The position numbers and the translations under genes are program-made. The notes below the pieces were generated by a model. The model was not told the origin of the DNA. It saw only the letters and a list, made by a program, of their open reading frames with translations, and made no database searches. 64,000 nt of DNA from Luteimonas salinisoli (GTDB taxonomy: Bacteria; Pseudomonadota; Gammaproteobacteria; Xanthomonadales; Xanthomonadaceae), in the NCBI RefSeq assembly GCF_013425525.1, contig NZ_JACCKA010000086.1, positions 24,877-88,876 of the forward strand, given 5' to 3'. Numbering within the stretch: position 1 is the stretch's first letter; each line of letters begins with the position of its first letter. This document shows, one piece after another, positions 1 through 9,186 of the stretch.

Positions 1-1
1 C

Positions 2-214
2 ACCGCCTCGGTGAAGCTCGGCCGCAAGGAGAAGGGCGTGGTCGCCGCGATGGCCGAGCGCACCGCGTCCGATCCGGCCGCCAACCCCGTCACCGGCATC
101 GAACTGGGCAAGGCGCCCGGGACCATGGCGCGGACCACGCCGGTCAAGGAACCGGCAGTGGCCGCGGCGCCGGCGCAGCCGAAGGGCAAGGCCACGAAGA
201 AGCCGCGCGGCTGA
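2..214 (+). CDS. C-terminal end of an unidentified protein (partial at window edge)
   Basis: An open frame runs in from the left edge of the window and stops at TGA 212-214. The visible part is about 70 residues. The last 25 or so residues are a low-complexity Ala/Pro/Lys tail ending in KATKKPRG, as in many basic C-terminal extensions. An internal GTG at position 11 could be a start, but nothing resembling a ribosome binding site can be seen, so a truncated longer gene is more likely. No family was recognised. Confidence 0.4.
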   Translation, partial: TASVKLGRKEKGVVAAMAERTASDPAANPVTGIELGKAPGTMARTTPVKEPAVAAAPAQPKGKATKKPRG

Positions 215-328
215 GCGCGCGACGGCGCCCATGCTGCGGCGCCGGGCCGGGGCCCATGCAGGCCACCGGCGCCGCGGATAGCTCGGCGTTGCCGCCGGAG
301 CGGCGGCCCTGTAGGCGCGGCCGCCCTC

Positions 329-357
329 TGTAGGAGCGGCCCATGGCCGCGAAAACC
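329..357 (+). repeat. Interspersed GTAGGAGC hairpin repeat, single unit (GGCC-stem type)
   Basis: One copy of the window's dispersed repeat: GTAGGAGCGGCCCATGGCCG followed by CGAAA. GCGGCC and GGCCGC pair around the central CAT. It lies in the intergenic space after the acyltransferase gene. Confidence 0.75.
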
Positions 358-411
358 CGCATCGGCTGGCGACTCCGGAATCGCCGCATCCCCTCCTGCG
401 GGAACGCCCGA

Positions 412-1626
412 TCAGGAAGCCGATGCGCACGCGCCGCGCGCCACGTCCGGAGGCGGCGTGCGCCCCGCGGGCGGGACCCCGAACAATGGCCGCAGCGCCC
501 GGACCCGGCGAATCGCGAACTCGTAGATCACCAGGCATCCGGCCACTGTGACCAGCACGACCAGCGCAGGCTCGACCACCGGGCCCAGCGCCAGCTTCGC
601 CAGCCAGTACCCCGCCACCACCGTGATCGTCTGGTGGAGCACGTACCACGGATAGACCGCCTGGCTGGCGTAGGGCAGCCAGCGGAACGGCCGGTTCAGC
701 AGGTGATGGCCCCAGGCCAGCACCGCCAGGATCCACGTCCAGGCGTTGAGCCGCTGCACCAGCGCGAACAGCGCGTGCATGGGCGTGGAGGACTCCGGAC
801 CGGTAGTGAACAGCAGCCAGAGGATCGCGACGAAGCTCGGGATCGCCGCGCCCAGCAGCCACCAGCGCCGCCGCTTCAGCTCCTCCCACAGCCCCGTATC
901 GGCGCCGATCCAGTAGCCATAGAGGAACATCGCGAAGTAGATCGCGTGGCTGTGCCAGTCGGCGATCAGGTCGTGGGTGGTGGGAAAGCGCCCGATCAGC
1001 AGCCAGCTGGCGACCGCCAGCGGCAGCGCCGGCAGCAGCCACAACCGCCAGCCGCGCAGCCCGCGGAAGCGATCGCGCAGCGCCTGCCCGCCGCGCCCGC
1101 GCAGCAGCGGCAGCAGCGCCGCCAGCAGCAGCGAGTAAGCAAGCAGGTACGGCAGGTACCACAGATGGTTCCAGGTGACGCCGACGTGCGACCCGTCGAA
1201 CGCCCCCGCCGGCCACGGCTGGAAGGTGACGTAGCGCAGCAGGAACTGCGCATAGTCGCCGTCGAAGCTGCCGTTCGACAGCGCCTGCAGGTACGCCTGC
1301 GGCGGCACCACCACCGCCATGCCGAACAGCAGCGGGACCAGCAGGCGCCGGGTGCGACTCCAGGCGAACGCGCCCGGGCCGCTGCGGCGCAGCAGGAAGT
1401 TCACCGCCACACCGGAGATCAGGAACAGCAGCGACATGCGCCACTGGTTGACCAGGATCATCGGCCATTTCAGCCAGTCGGCGAGATAGGTGGACTTGAT
1501 GTGCCAGCCCCAGTCGGCCACGTAGAACATGCCGGCGTGGTAGAGGATCAGCACGGCGAAGGCGAGCACCCGCAGTGCGTCGATGTCGTGGCGGCGGGGC
1601 CGGGCGGGGACGGGGTTGGCGGACAT
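412..1626 (-). CDS. Acyltransferase 3 family membrane protein (OpgC/MdoC-like)
   Basis: Predicted integral inner-membrane acyltransferase of 404 residues with about ten hydrophobic segments. The N-terminus reads DIDALRVLAFAVLILYHAGM, the typical first helix of acyltransferase family 3 with the conserved Arg and His. The family transfers acyl or succinyl groups to periplasmic or surface glycans; the substrate cannot be told from sequence. The chosen ATG directly precedes this helix. An upstream in-frame extension of 104 residues is Arg/Pro/Gly-rich and looks like read-through of the intergenic region. It is divergent from the LytTR gene at 1988. Confidence 0.8.
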   Translation of the reverse strand: MSANPVPARPRRHDIDALRVLAFAVLILYHAGMFYVADWGWHIKSTYLADWLKWPMILVNQWRMSLLFLISGVAVNFLLRRSGPGAFAWSRTRRLLVPLLFGMAVVVPPQAYLQALSNGSFDGDYAQFLLRYVTFQPWPAGAFDGSHVGVTWNHLWYLPYLLAYSLLLAALLPLLRGRGGQALRDRFRGLRGWRLWLLPALPLAVASWLLIGRFPTTHDLIADWHSHAIYFAMFLYGYWIGADTGLWEELKRRRWWLLGAAIPSFVAILWLLFTTGPESSTPMHALFALVQRLNAWTWILAVLAWGHHLLNRPFRWLPYASQAVYPWYVLHQTITVVAGYWLAKLALGPVVEPALVVLVTVAGCLVIYEFAIRRVRALRPLFGVPPAGRTPPPDVARGACASAS

Positions 1627-1987
1627 GGCGGTGGCGTGCTCCGGTTCGGGAGCGGCCAGCCTGGGCGACGGCGCGGCCCCGAAAAAGCGCGAAGTGACGC
1701 CGCGGGGGGCCGCTGGGACGAACGGTGGCGGGCGGGGACGAGTGGCGGCGGCCGCGCGACCTGCGCCGTTTCCCGACCCGCATGACGGAGGGGTGCGTCC
1801 CCCGTCTGCGGGATCTCGCCGAGAAGCGGCCGCCGAGCGGCGAGCGACGGACGGCGCGCATTGCGGCAGGCGCCCTCCGCCAGCCGGCCGGCGCCGACGA
1901 CCGCGACCGGCGCGTGGCGCTGCGCCCGCTTGCACCACCGGGCTAGACTGCGCGGGCCGGGCCAGGGGCCGCCCGGATGGAACCGCC
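1627..1987. other. Divergent intergenic region (about 360 nt)
   Basis: It separates the acyltransferase gene (minus) from the LytTR gene (plus), so it must contain both promoters. It is uniformly GC-rich. No clear -35/-10 pair, repeat or RNA gene was recognised. All open frames through it have arginine- and proline-rich composition typical of noncoding high-GC DNA. Confidence 0.5.
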
Positions 1988-2833
1988 GTGCAACCGCAGA
2001 CCTACCTCGGGCGCCGCCGCCTGTACGAGGCCGCCTTCTGGATCCTGATCCTGGGCGTCCACGCCGTCGCCAACAGCATCACCACCAATATCGACCTGGC
2101 CCGCGCCGACCTGTCGATCGCCCGCTGGGAGCCCTGGGTCTGGGAGTGTTCGAGTGCCCTGGTGCTGCTGGCGCTGGTGCCCGTCGTGGCAGCCTTCGAC
2201 CGGCGCTTCCCGCTGCAGCGCGGCCGGATGCGGCGCAGCGCGCTGGCGCACCTGGCGTTCAGCGTGCCGTTCTCGCTGCTGCACGTGGCCGGGATGGTGG
2301 CGCTGCGCGAGGTGGCCTACGCCTGGATGGGCCAGGACTACCGGTTCGGGGACTGGTCGGTGTACCTGCGCTACGAATACCTCAAGGACGTGCGCACCTA
2401 CGGCTATTTCCTGGCCGTCCTGTACCTGTATCGCTTCGCGCTGCGGCGCTGGCAGGGCGAGGCGGAGTTCCTCACCGAGGGCCGCGAGGACCTGCCCGCC
2501 GAACCGGTCACGGACCGCTTCCTGATCAAGAAGCTCGGCCGCGAGTTCCTGGTGCGGGTGGAGGACATCGACTGGATCGAGGCCGCCGGCAACTACGTCA
2601 CCCTGCACGTGGGCGAGCGCCTGTACCCGCTGCGCGAGACCATGGCCGGGATCCAGGCGCGGCTGGAAGGCCGGGGCTTCGCGCGGGTGCACCGCAGCGC
2701 CATCGTCAATCTCGACCGGGTCCGCGAGATCGAGCCGTTCGACACCGGCGACGCCCGTGCGCACATGCACGGCGGCGGCGTGGTGGCGGTGAGCCGGCGC
2801 TACCGCCAGGCGCTGAAGGAACGGCTGGCCTAG
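1988..2833 (+). CDS. Membrane-anchored LytTR-family DNA-binding regulator
   Basis: A 281-residue protein with four hydrophobic helices in residues about 10-165 and a C-terminal LytTR domain from about residue 178. The domain shows the family's hallmark stretches IEAAGNYVTLHV and FARVHRSAIVNL. LytTR domains bind DNA; the fusion to a membrane part instead of a receiver domain suggests direct sensing at the membrane. The start is a GTG at 1988. No in-frame ATG lies close upstream, and the nearby ATG at 1977 is out of frame. The target genes are unknown. Confidence 0.75.
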   Translation: MQPQTYLGRRRLYEAAFWILILGVHAVANSITTNIDLARADLSIARWEPWVWECSSALVLLALVPVVAAFDRRFPLQRGRMRRSALAHLAFSVPFSLLHVAGMVALREVAYAWMGQDYRFGDWSVYLRYEYLKDVRTYGYFLAVLYLYRFALRRWQGEAEFLTEGREDLPAEPVTDRFLIKKLGREFLVRVEDIDWIEAAGNYVTLHVGERLYPLRETMAGIQARLEGRGFARVHRSAIVNLDRVREIEPFDTGDARAHMHGGGVVAVSRRYRQALKERLA

Positions 2834-2957
2834 GGCCCGTTGCGCGGGAAACGCAGAGCGCACCCGGCTTCCCGCCGGGCGCCGGTTTCGTGCCCGGCGG
2901 GGCCGGAACCCGGTTCGACGACAGGCCGTTTCGGCTGCCGTCCGACGCGACCGGCGC

Positions 2958-3350
2958 CTATCCGCGCAGCGGCGTCTCGCTGCTCGGCACGTCGGCGCGA
3001 GCGCGCTCGGGCTCGATCGGCCGGATCTCGTACTCCAGGCCGCAGGCCATGCAAGGGTTTTCCGCGGCCAGCGCCGCGGCCTCGTCCAGGCTGCCGGCCA
3101 GGATCGTCCAGTAGCCGCCGATCACCTCCTTGCTTTCGGCGAAAGGCCCGTCGGTCACGCCGCTGCGCGAGACGGTGCGCCCTTGCGCCTGCAGCCGCTG
3201 CCCGGAGCCCATCCGGCCCTCGGACTCGCAGCGCTCGTACCAGGCGTAGAACGCGTCGATCGCGGCCTGGATCGTTTCCTGCGGCAGCTCGCTGTCCCAC
3301 TTGCCACGGGACAGCACCAGGTATTCCGAAAGCGGGGGTTTTCCGGTCAC
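2958..3350 (-). CDS. YCII/DGPF-domain protein
   Basis: A 130-residue protein with the diagnostic TDGPF-E motif and the YLVLSRG opening of the YCII-related (DGPF) family, which often partners ECF sigma factors or acts as a small dimeric enzyme-like protein of unknown reaction. The GTG start at 3350 is preceded by GAGGAAA about nine bases upstream. The longer frame from 3431 adds an Arg-rich, unlikely N-terminus. No ECF sigma gene is adjacent. The next gene upstream on the same strand is a DUF4440-like protein. Confidence 0.7.
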   Translation of the reverse strand: MTGKPPLSEYLVLSRGKWDSELPQETIQAAIDAFYAWYERCESEGRMGSGQRLQAQGRTVSRSGVTDGPFAESKEVIGGYWTILAGSLDEAAALAAENPCMACGLEYEIRPIEPERARADVPSSETPLRG

Positions 3351-3473
3351 GGTGGATGGTTTCCTCGGCGGTGATGGCCGCACAGCATACCGCCGGCGCC
3401 TGCCCGTCCGCCGCCGACCGCGGGTCGACATCGCGGCACCGCCCTCGTCATTCGGGCCAGGCCGCGGCGCGCG

Positions 3474-3821
3474 CTATTTCGCGGGGGTCTGCTGATGCAT
3501 GACCAGCCGCCAGTCCTGAGCGGTGCGCGCATACACCGATCCGCACAGGGCCGCGTAGCCGTCGTCTCCGTCGCGTTCGGCGCGCACCCGGTAGGCCAGG
3601 GCCACGGCCCCGTCGCCGGCCTGCAGCAGCCGTTGCCCCGCCATCTCCACCCGCTGCCAGCGCGGTGCCGAACGGATCGCCTCGAGCGTCTGCGCCCGGT
3701 CCATGATCCCGGCCGGCGCCGGAAACACCATCACCGCCTCTTCGGCCAGATTCGCGTCGTAGAACGATGCATCGCCGGTCCAGAACCCGCGCTCCAGCGA
3801 CCAGAGTGCTGCTTCGTCCAT
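3474..3821 (-). CDS. NTF2-like / DUF4440 family protein
   Basis: A 115-residue single-domain protein. The order of elements (WSLERGFWTGDASFYDAN, then VMVFPAPAGIMDR, then VALAYRVRAER, then DWRLVMHQQTP) matches the SnoaL-like/DUF4440 cone fold that binds small molecules or has isomerase-like activity. No catalytic function can be assigned. It sits 123 nt upstream of the YCII gene on the same strand and may be cotranscribed with it. Confidence 0.65.
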   Translation of the reverse strand: MDEAALWSLERGFWTGDASFYDANLAEEAVMVFPAPAGIMDRAQTLEAIRSAPRWQRVEMAGQRLLQAGDGAVALAYRVRAERDGDDGYAALCGSVYARTAQDWRLVMHQQTPAK

Positions 3822-4036
3822 CCTCGTGCTCCAGCACCGTCGGAGCGCGCATGATGCAGGGGACCGGCCTCAACCGTCGGTGAAGGCCACCGGCGGGCGC
3901 CTGCCCGCGTGCGTGCGCGGCGGAGCGAACCGAGTCGATCGAATCGAAGCCAGGCCGCCCGCCTCGGAGCAACCGCCTGACGCGGGACGTCGAGGCCGCG
4001 GATGGCCTGCCGCTTGCCGATGGCGACACGCGCTGG

Positions 4037-4489
4037 TCAGCCGCTGGTGAGGATCCCGATCACCAACCCTCCGCCGCCACCCAGGCTGGCGGCCGCCATG
4101 GCACGAACGATCCTGGCACTGCGCCCCGGCGGCTTGCCGGCGGTGGCGCCGTCCACCACGCCCATCTGCCCTTGCATGGCCAGCACCGCGCCCGTCGCGA
4201 ACAGACCCAGCGCCAACCACCATTTCGTCTGCACCTCGATCAGCTGCGACTGCATCAGGATCAGCACGCCACCAGCCGCCGCCACGCCCACCGTCGCCAG
4301 ATGCCTGAACTGGTCCGCCCACAGCTGGGCCAGCGCGATCAGCTCGACGGTCGCCGCGCCCTGCCCCGGCCGCGACGAAGCGCCAACCCGGGCCGCGTCC
4401 AGCGCAGCTCCAGCCGTGACCGGCGGTGAGGCGGCATCCGGAGCGTTCGATTGCGCGGGCGTCGGCCCGTCCTGCGGCATCTGGGGCAT
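4037..4489 (-). CDS. Small membrane protein of unknown function
   Basis: A 150-residue protein with a polar, Ala/Pro-rich first half and hydrophobic segments at about residues 65-82 and 88-105, with a further glycine-rich stretch at the C-terminus (LGGGGGLVIGILTSG). The ATG at 4489 has GGAG five bases upstream on the coding strand and is preferred to the longer frame from 4588. No family was recognised. It may be an accessory single-locus gene; neighbours give no functional hint. Confidence 0.5.
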   Translation of the reverse strand: MPQMPQDGPTPAQSNAPDAASPPVTAGAALDAARVGASSRPGQGAATVELIALAQLWADQFRHLATVGVAAAGGVLILMQSQLIEVQTKWWLALGLFATGAVLAMQGQMGVVDGATAGKPPGRSARIVRAMAAASLGGGGGLVIGILTSG

Positions 4490-4714
4490 GCTGGCTCCGA
4501 TCCTGGATCGACCCAAGCTTACTTCGATCGCCACGGATGCGGGGAACGTCGGCGAGAACGCCGCGCGCGCTCCGGGCTGGCCACGCAAGGATGGCGTTCC
4601 ATCTCCGGCGGGCCGGATGCAGCCAAGCTGGACATGCCGGGAGTGTATGGCAAGGCCAGAAGTGTCGGGACGATCAGCGCAGCGATGGTCCGCCGCCTTG
4701 TCCGCCCGCGGCCG

Positions 4715-6052
4715 CTACCCACGCGCATCCGCCGACGGCTGCGGATGCGCCCGCAGCAGCCACGAGGCCGCGCCCACCAGGGCCAGGCCGATCAAGGCGC
4801 CCGGCCAGGCACCGAGCGCAAGGCTTGCGGCCAGGCCGCCGAGCAGCGCCAGCCCGCCCGCCACGATGGCGCCACTGGCATCGGCTGCGGCCACGTCGCG
4901 CCGGCGCCGCATCTCGAAGCCGACCACCGCTGCCATCACCGGCGCCACCGCGAGCGCGCACAGCGCGATCCACAGCAACCGTCCGGTCCAGAACCCGGGC
5001 GCGCCCGGGTCGCCGGCATCGATCGGCACGCCCAGCCGGCCGCCCAGCCAGGCGGCCGGAAGTTCGGCCAGCTTGTGCCAGAGATACAGCGGCATCCCGA
5101 GTGCGCCGAGCACCGCCACGGCGCGCGCCACCGGATGCCGATCCAGGAAATGCCGCGCGGGGCGCTCGGCCAGCAGCACCAGCCCGACTTGCACCCACAT
5201 CACCCCGACCAGCGCCAGCGTCGGCGGCAGCATGTTGTTGCCGGCCAGCCCCACGCCCACCATCGCCACCGGATAACCGCTGGCGATCGCCGCCACCAGC
5301 CAGGCGGCGCCCAGCAACAGCAGGGCTGCACCGGCCCCCGCCCCCGCGAACCGGCCGCGCTTCCAGGCGATGCCCAGCTGCTGCGGCAGCAACCACACCA
5401 CCAGCATGTTGAGCCAGCCGATCCCGGCCGGGCTCCCGGACACGTGCGCGCCCAGCGCGAGCAGATCGCCGGGCGCACGCACGCCGGCGCGCAGCAGATC
5501 CGTGGCGGCGGCCACCGCCACCAGCGCCACCACCGCCTTCAGCCCGAAGCGGCGGTCGGCGCGCACGCACAGCGGCAGCAGCGCCTGCACCCCGAGCAGC
5601 ATCGCCAGGAACCACAGGTGCACGGTGAGCGAAGTGTCGAACGGCGCCAGCAGGCGTCCGTCGCCGATGGCCGCCGCCAGCGCCAGCGCCGCCAGCACCG
5701 CCAGATAGGTCACGGTGGGTCGCGCCAGGCCCAGCGCCCGGCCCGCCCACCAGTGGCGCTGGCGCTGCCCGTCCGCCAGCCGCCGCGCCACCCCGTCGGC
5801 GCTGACCGCGGCCGAGACGAACACGAACAGCGGCACCACCTGCACCACCCAGGTGAGCACGCCGGCGGACTCCCACACTCGCAGCAGATGGTCGGTGCCG
5901 ACCACGCGGCCGCCTTCCAGCCGCGGCAGCGTGGCGATCCAGTGGCCGAGCACGACGACCAGCAAGGCGCCGGCGCGCAGCGCGTCGGGATAGCGGTCGC
6001 GGGTGTCGCGCACACGGTCGCCCGCATCCTTGGCGCTGTCGACGACGTTCAA
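4715..6052 (-). CDS. Acyltransferase 3 family membrane protein
   Basis: A 445-residue polytopic membrane protein with about ten hydrophobic helices. The N-terminal helix (ALRAGALLVVVLGHWIATL) carries the conserved Arg and His of acyltransferase family 3. It differs from the homologue at 412-1626 in lacking the OpgC-like DIDALR start. The family O-acylates sugars or lipids at the membrane; the substrate is unknown. The gene stands alone, with the repeat element at 6183 upstream. Confidence 0.75.
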   Translation of the reverse strand: MNVVDSAKDAGDRVRDTRDRYPDALRAGALLVVVLGHWIATLPRLEGGRVVGTDHLLRVWESAGVLTWVVQVVPLFVFVSAAVSADGVARRLADGQRQRHWWAGRALGLARPTVTYLAVLAALALAAAIGDGRLLAPFDTSLTVHLWFLAMLLGVQALLPLCVRADRRFGLKAVVALVAVAAATDLLRAGVRAPGDLLALGAHVSGSPAGIGWLNMLVVWLLPQQLGIAWKRGRFAGAGAGAALLLLGAAWLVAAIASGYPVAMVGVGLAGNNMLPPTLALVGVMWVQVGLVLLAERPARHFLDRHPVARAVAVLGALGMPLYLWHKLAELPAAWLGGRLGVPIDAGDPGAPGFWTGRLLWIALCALAVAPVMAAVVGFEMRRRRDVAAADASGAIVAGGLALLGGLAASLALGAWPGALIGLALVGAASWLLRAHPQPSADARG

Positions 6053-6182
6053 TTGCTGCTCCCCTGCGCCTCGTCCCGGACCGCGCAGGCTAGCAAAGTC
6101 CGTGGATACGGGAACCGCGCGCCCGGAGCGAGCGGGGACCGCATGCCCTGAGCGCTTGCGCGGCGACGGTGGCGGCGCCGGC

Positions 6183-6212
6183 CTTCGCGGCCATGGGCCG
6201 CTCCTACAGGGG
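6183..6212 (-). repeat. Interspersed GTAGGAGC hairpin repeat, single unit (minus orientation)
   Basis: Reads on the plus strand as CCTTCGCGGCCATGGGCCGC followed by TCCTAC, the reverse complement of the GGCC-stem unit. It is located between the acyltransferase gene and the 862-residue protein gene. Confidence 0.75.
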
Positions 6213-6283
6213 CGGCCGCTCTACGGGGAGAGACCGCTCCCGTGGGATGCCGGCCGCGCGTGGGGCGGCAGCGGCATCCGCCG

Positions 6284-8872
6284 TCAGCCGAAGTGCGCCA
6301 GCGCGGCGTCGGCCTCGGACTGGGTGACGGTGCCGGCGGCCACCGCGTCGGCCAGCGACTGACGCGCGGCATCGGCCCACTGGTCGCCGTAGCCGCCGAG
6401 GAACTGCGCCCACATCTCCAGCCGGCCGTCCTCCTGCAGCTTGCCGATCATCTCGGCGCGGTAGGCCGGGTCGGTGTTGTCGGCCAGCTGGTTGCCGAGC
6501 GACATCTCCCAGTTCATCGAGAAGCCGTCGCGCTCGTAGTCGGCCACCGCGCGCTCACGCTGCTCGGCGGCGGCGCCGAACAGCTCCGGCGACTTCGACT
6601 CGGCATATTCGGCGGCGCTCGGGAAACGGATCTCCAGCTGGTCGCGCAGGAACGCCGCCTTCTGCTCGGCCGACGGGTTGGTGTACATGCCGGCGACGCC
6701 GAACAGCTCCCAAGCGAAGTTCGGGTCGTCGCCGGCCATGCGGTCGGCCAGGGTGTTGACCTCACCGCCCTCCAGCCCCGCGGCCGCCGCGGTCTCCTGG
6801 AAGATGCCGACATGGCCGGGCGAAGCCGCGATCTCCGGATGCGCAGCGATCAGCGACTGCAGCTGCTCCGGCGTCATACCCAGCGCGTCGCTCATCTCGA
6901 ACAGCGCCTTGCCGGTGGACGCGAGCTCGTCGACGATCTGCGGATCCACTCCGGCCTCGGTGAGGTAGCGCTCGAGGTCCTCGCGGCGTTCGTTGCCGTT
7001 GATGACCTCGCCGATGAACGAGCCGATGCCGTTGACGATCGCGCCGATGCCCGAGACGATGAAGCCGGCCGGCGCCGTCACCGGCACCAGCTCCATCGCG
7101 CCGCCCAGCACGCCGAGTACGTCGCCGGCGGCCGCGATCGCGTAGCCGACGTTGCCGTCGGAGGCCTGCTGCAGACTGTTGACCAGCGAAGCGGAACTGG
7201 CGATCAGCCCCAGCCCCGGCGCCAGCCGGGTGGCGAAGCGGCCGAAGTCGCCGGCATGCTGCGCCAGCCTGCCGGTGTCGGACAGGCTGGTGGTGGCGCC
7301 GGCGACCAGCCGCGCCGCGTTCTCGCCGCCCTGGGCGAAGCCGGTGATGGCGTTGACGTAGTCCTCGTTGCGCCCGGCCTCCGCCGCCGAGACCGCACCC
7401 AGCACCACGCCGCCCGCCATGAACGCGCGGAAGATCGGCGGGGTTTCGTTGTAGCGGTGGCTGTAGAAGTCGGCGGCGCTGAAGTTGCCGTCGGCGAACT
7501 CGTTGAGCAGCCGGTTGCCCGCAGCGAAATCCTTGTAGCCGCCCCAGCCGGGGGCGCCCTGGCCGAACGCGGCCATCAGGGTGGTGAACTGCGCCTGCGC
7601 CTCGGTCACGCTGCCGTCGTTGCGCGCCAGCAGCTCCGACATCGCCGAGGAGGCGGCATCGGTCAGCACGTCGCCCGACAGATCGGTGAACCCGGCGAAG
7701 GCCTCGCCGAGCGCGGAATCCGGCACCCGCTGGATCTCGGCCAGCAGCTCCAGCGCCTGCACGCCGTGGCCGTCGGTGGCCATCGCGACGATCGCGTCGT
7801 GCACCTGCTCCGCCACCTCCGGGTCGCGCACTGCGGCGTCGAGCACCGCGTCGCGGTTCTCGGCCACGTAGTCGGCCAGCGCCTGGGTCGCCTCGATCTT
7901 GGCGTCGTAGGTGGGCTTGTGCTCCGGATCGTTGCGGAAGGCCTCGACGAAGCCGGCCTGCTGCTCGGGGGTGAGCGGCCCCGCCTGCGCCAGCAACCCG
8001 CCGAGCTCCTCGTCCAGGCGCTCGACGTCTTCCACCGCGTCGTCGTAGCCGTCGACCAACCCGTCGAGTTCGGTGCTGGTGGTGCGGGTGGCGTCGGTGG
8101 CGCCGACCTGACCGACGCCGGCGCGCGCGGCAACGTCCTGCCAGCCGCTGCTGTGCACGCCCAGCTCGCGCAGCTGCGCGCCGGTGAGGGTGCCGCGGTC
8201 GAGCGCGGCGGCGATCGCGGTGTCGAAGGCCGCACGCAGCGCGTCGCCGCGGTCGTCGTAGTCGCCGCTGCGAACGTAGCTGTCGCCCTCCTTCTCGTAG
8301 AGGCCGCCGTACATCGGGTGCACCACCGCATCAAGGGTGCCGTCCTCCTGCGCCAGCCGCACCAGCTCGGCCAGGTAGGCGGGATCGCCCTGGTGTTCGA
8401 TCATCAGTTCGCCCAGCTGGCCCTGCGACAGGATGCCCTGGCCCTCGACCCGATCTTCGTAGTCCGACTGCGCGCGCTCGACCTGCTCGGCGGTGCTGTC
8501 GCCGGAGCCCTCCGGCGCCTCGGGCTGGTCCGGCGCCGCACCGGTGGTCTCGAGATAACCCTCGCGCGCCACCGCGCTGCTGCGGGTCTCGACCGCCTCG
8601 CGCACCGCGTCGGCGCCGAAGATGTCGTTCAGGCGCACCAGCTGGGGCGCCTGCAGCTTGCTGGCCAGGTCGTTGAGCAGGTCGGTGCGCTCGGCCTGCG
8701 GCAGCGCGTCCACTTCGCCCTGCAGCTGGGCTTCCTGCTCCGGCGTCATCTGCGCGATGGAACGGTCGGCGGTGGCCGCATCCGCGGACTGCAGGTTGGT
8801 CCGGGTGGGCGGCGGCGGAGGCGGCGGCGGCGCAACGTAGCCACCACCACCATCGTGCATCATCACTGCCAT
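6284..8872 (-). CDS. Large protein of unknown function with glycine-rich hydrophobic core
   Basis: An 862-residue protein. The start ATG at 8872 follows GGAGA and gives a glycine- and proline-rich N-terminus with eight consecutive prolines at about residues 15-22. Residues about 40-470 are acidic, Ala/Gln-rich and helical-looking. Residues about 480-625 contain several glycine-rich hydrophobic stretches (for example FIVSGIGAIVNGIGSFIGEV near residue 610). The C-terminal 230 residues are again hydrophilic. No signal peptide and no XVIPCD-type secretion tail is visible. The pattern resembles proteins that insert into membranes on demand, such as pore-forming toxins or effectors, but this is inference from composition only. 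No immunity-like neighbour is evident. The coding sense is supported by low-complexity-free composition in this frame only. Confidence 0.75.
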   Translation of the reverse strand: MAVMMHDGGGGYVAPPPPPPPPTRTNLQSADAATADRSIAQMTPEQEAQLQGEVDALPQAERTDLLNDLASKLQAPQLVRLNDIFGADAVREAVETRSSAVAREGYLETTGAAPDQPEAPEGSGDSTAEQVERAQSDYEDRVEGQGILSQGQLGELMIEHQGDPAYLAELVRLAQEDGTLDAVVHPMYGGLYEKEGDSYVRSGDYDDRGDALRAAFDTAIAAALDRGTLTGAQLRELGVHSSGWQDVAARAGVGQVGATDATRTTSTELDGLVDGYDDAVEDVERLDEELGGLLAQAGPLTPEQQAGFVEAFRNDPEHKPTYDAKIEATQALADYVAENRDAVLDAAVRDPEVAEQVHDAIVAMATDGHGVQALELLAEIQRVPDSALGEAFAGFTDLSGDVLTDAASSAMSELLARNDGSVTEAQAQFTTLMAAFGQGAPGWGGYKDFAAGNRLLNEFADGNFSAADFYSHRYNETPPIFRAFMAGGVVLGAVSAAEAGRNEDYVNAITGFAQGGENAARLVAGATTSLSDTGRLAQHAGDFGRFATRLAPGLGLIASSASLVNSLQQASDGNVGYAIAAAGDVLGVLGGAMELVPVTAPAGFIVSGIGAIVNGIGSFIGEVINGNERREDLERYLTEAGVDPQIVDELASTGKALFEMSDALGMTPEQLQSLIAAHPEIAASPGHVGIFQETAAAAGLEGGEVNTLADRMAGDDPNFAWELFGVAGMYTNPSAEQKAAFLRDQLEIRFPSAAEYAESKSPELFGAAAEQRERAVADYERDGFSMNWEMSLGNQLADNTDPAYRAEMIGKLQEDGRLEMWAQFLGGYGDQWADAARQSLADAVAAGTVTQSEADAALAHFG

Positions 8873-9186
8873 GTCGTTGTCTCCGCGGGGAGGCGCACCA
8901 TGGGCGCGGCGCGCGCATGGGCGAATGCTGCGCCTTGCCACGCGCCGAGACATCTGGGGTTACCCCTAGGTCGGTGCAAAACCTTGCACCCTGCACATTG
9001 CCCCGGGGCGCATTACCGGCGCGGTCGCCCCGCAGAAACCCGCCATCCCGTAGGAGCGTGCCATGCACGCGAAAGCCGGCGCCATCGGCCACCACAGGGA
9101 ATCACCGCCAACCCAACCGGAGCCTACCGCGGCCTCACCGCATCGGACGCAGGTGGCCGATGCCCGATGGATGCCGGCGAGGCCGG
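8873..9186. other. Intergenic region with one hairpin repeat
   Basis: About 314 nt between the 862-residue protein and the DUF1801 gene. It holds the promoter side of the former and a repeat unit at 9050-9079. No other gene or RNA was recognised. Confidence 0.5.
9050..9079 (+). repeat. Interspersed GTAGGAGC hairpin repeat (GTGC-stem type)
   Basis: GTAGGAGCGTGCCATGCACG then CGAAAGCC. GCGTGC pairs with GCACGC around CAT. This is the second stem variant of the dispersed repeat. Confidence 0.75.

Noticed and set aside
4519..4728. Small minus-strand frame of about 69 codons between the two membrane protein genes
   Set aside because: Arg/Ser/Pro-rich with no RBS or conserved pattern; likely noncoding.
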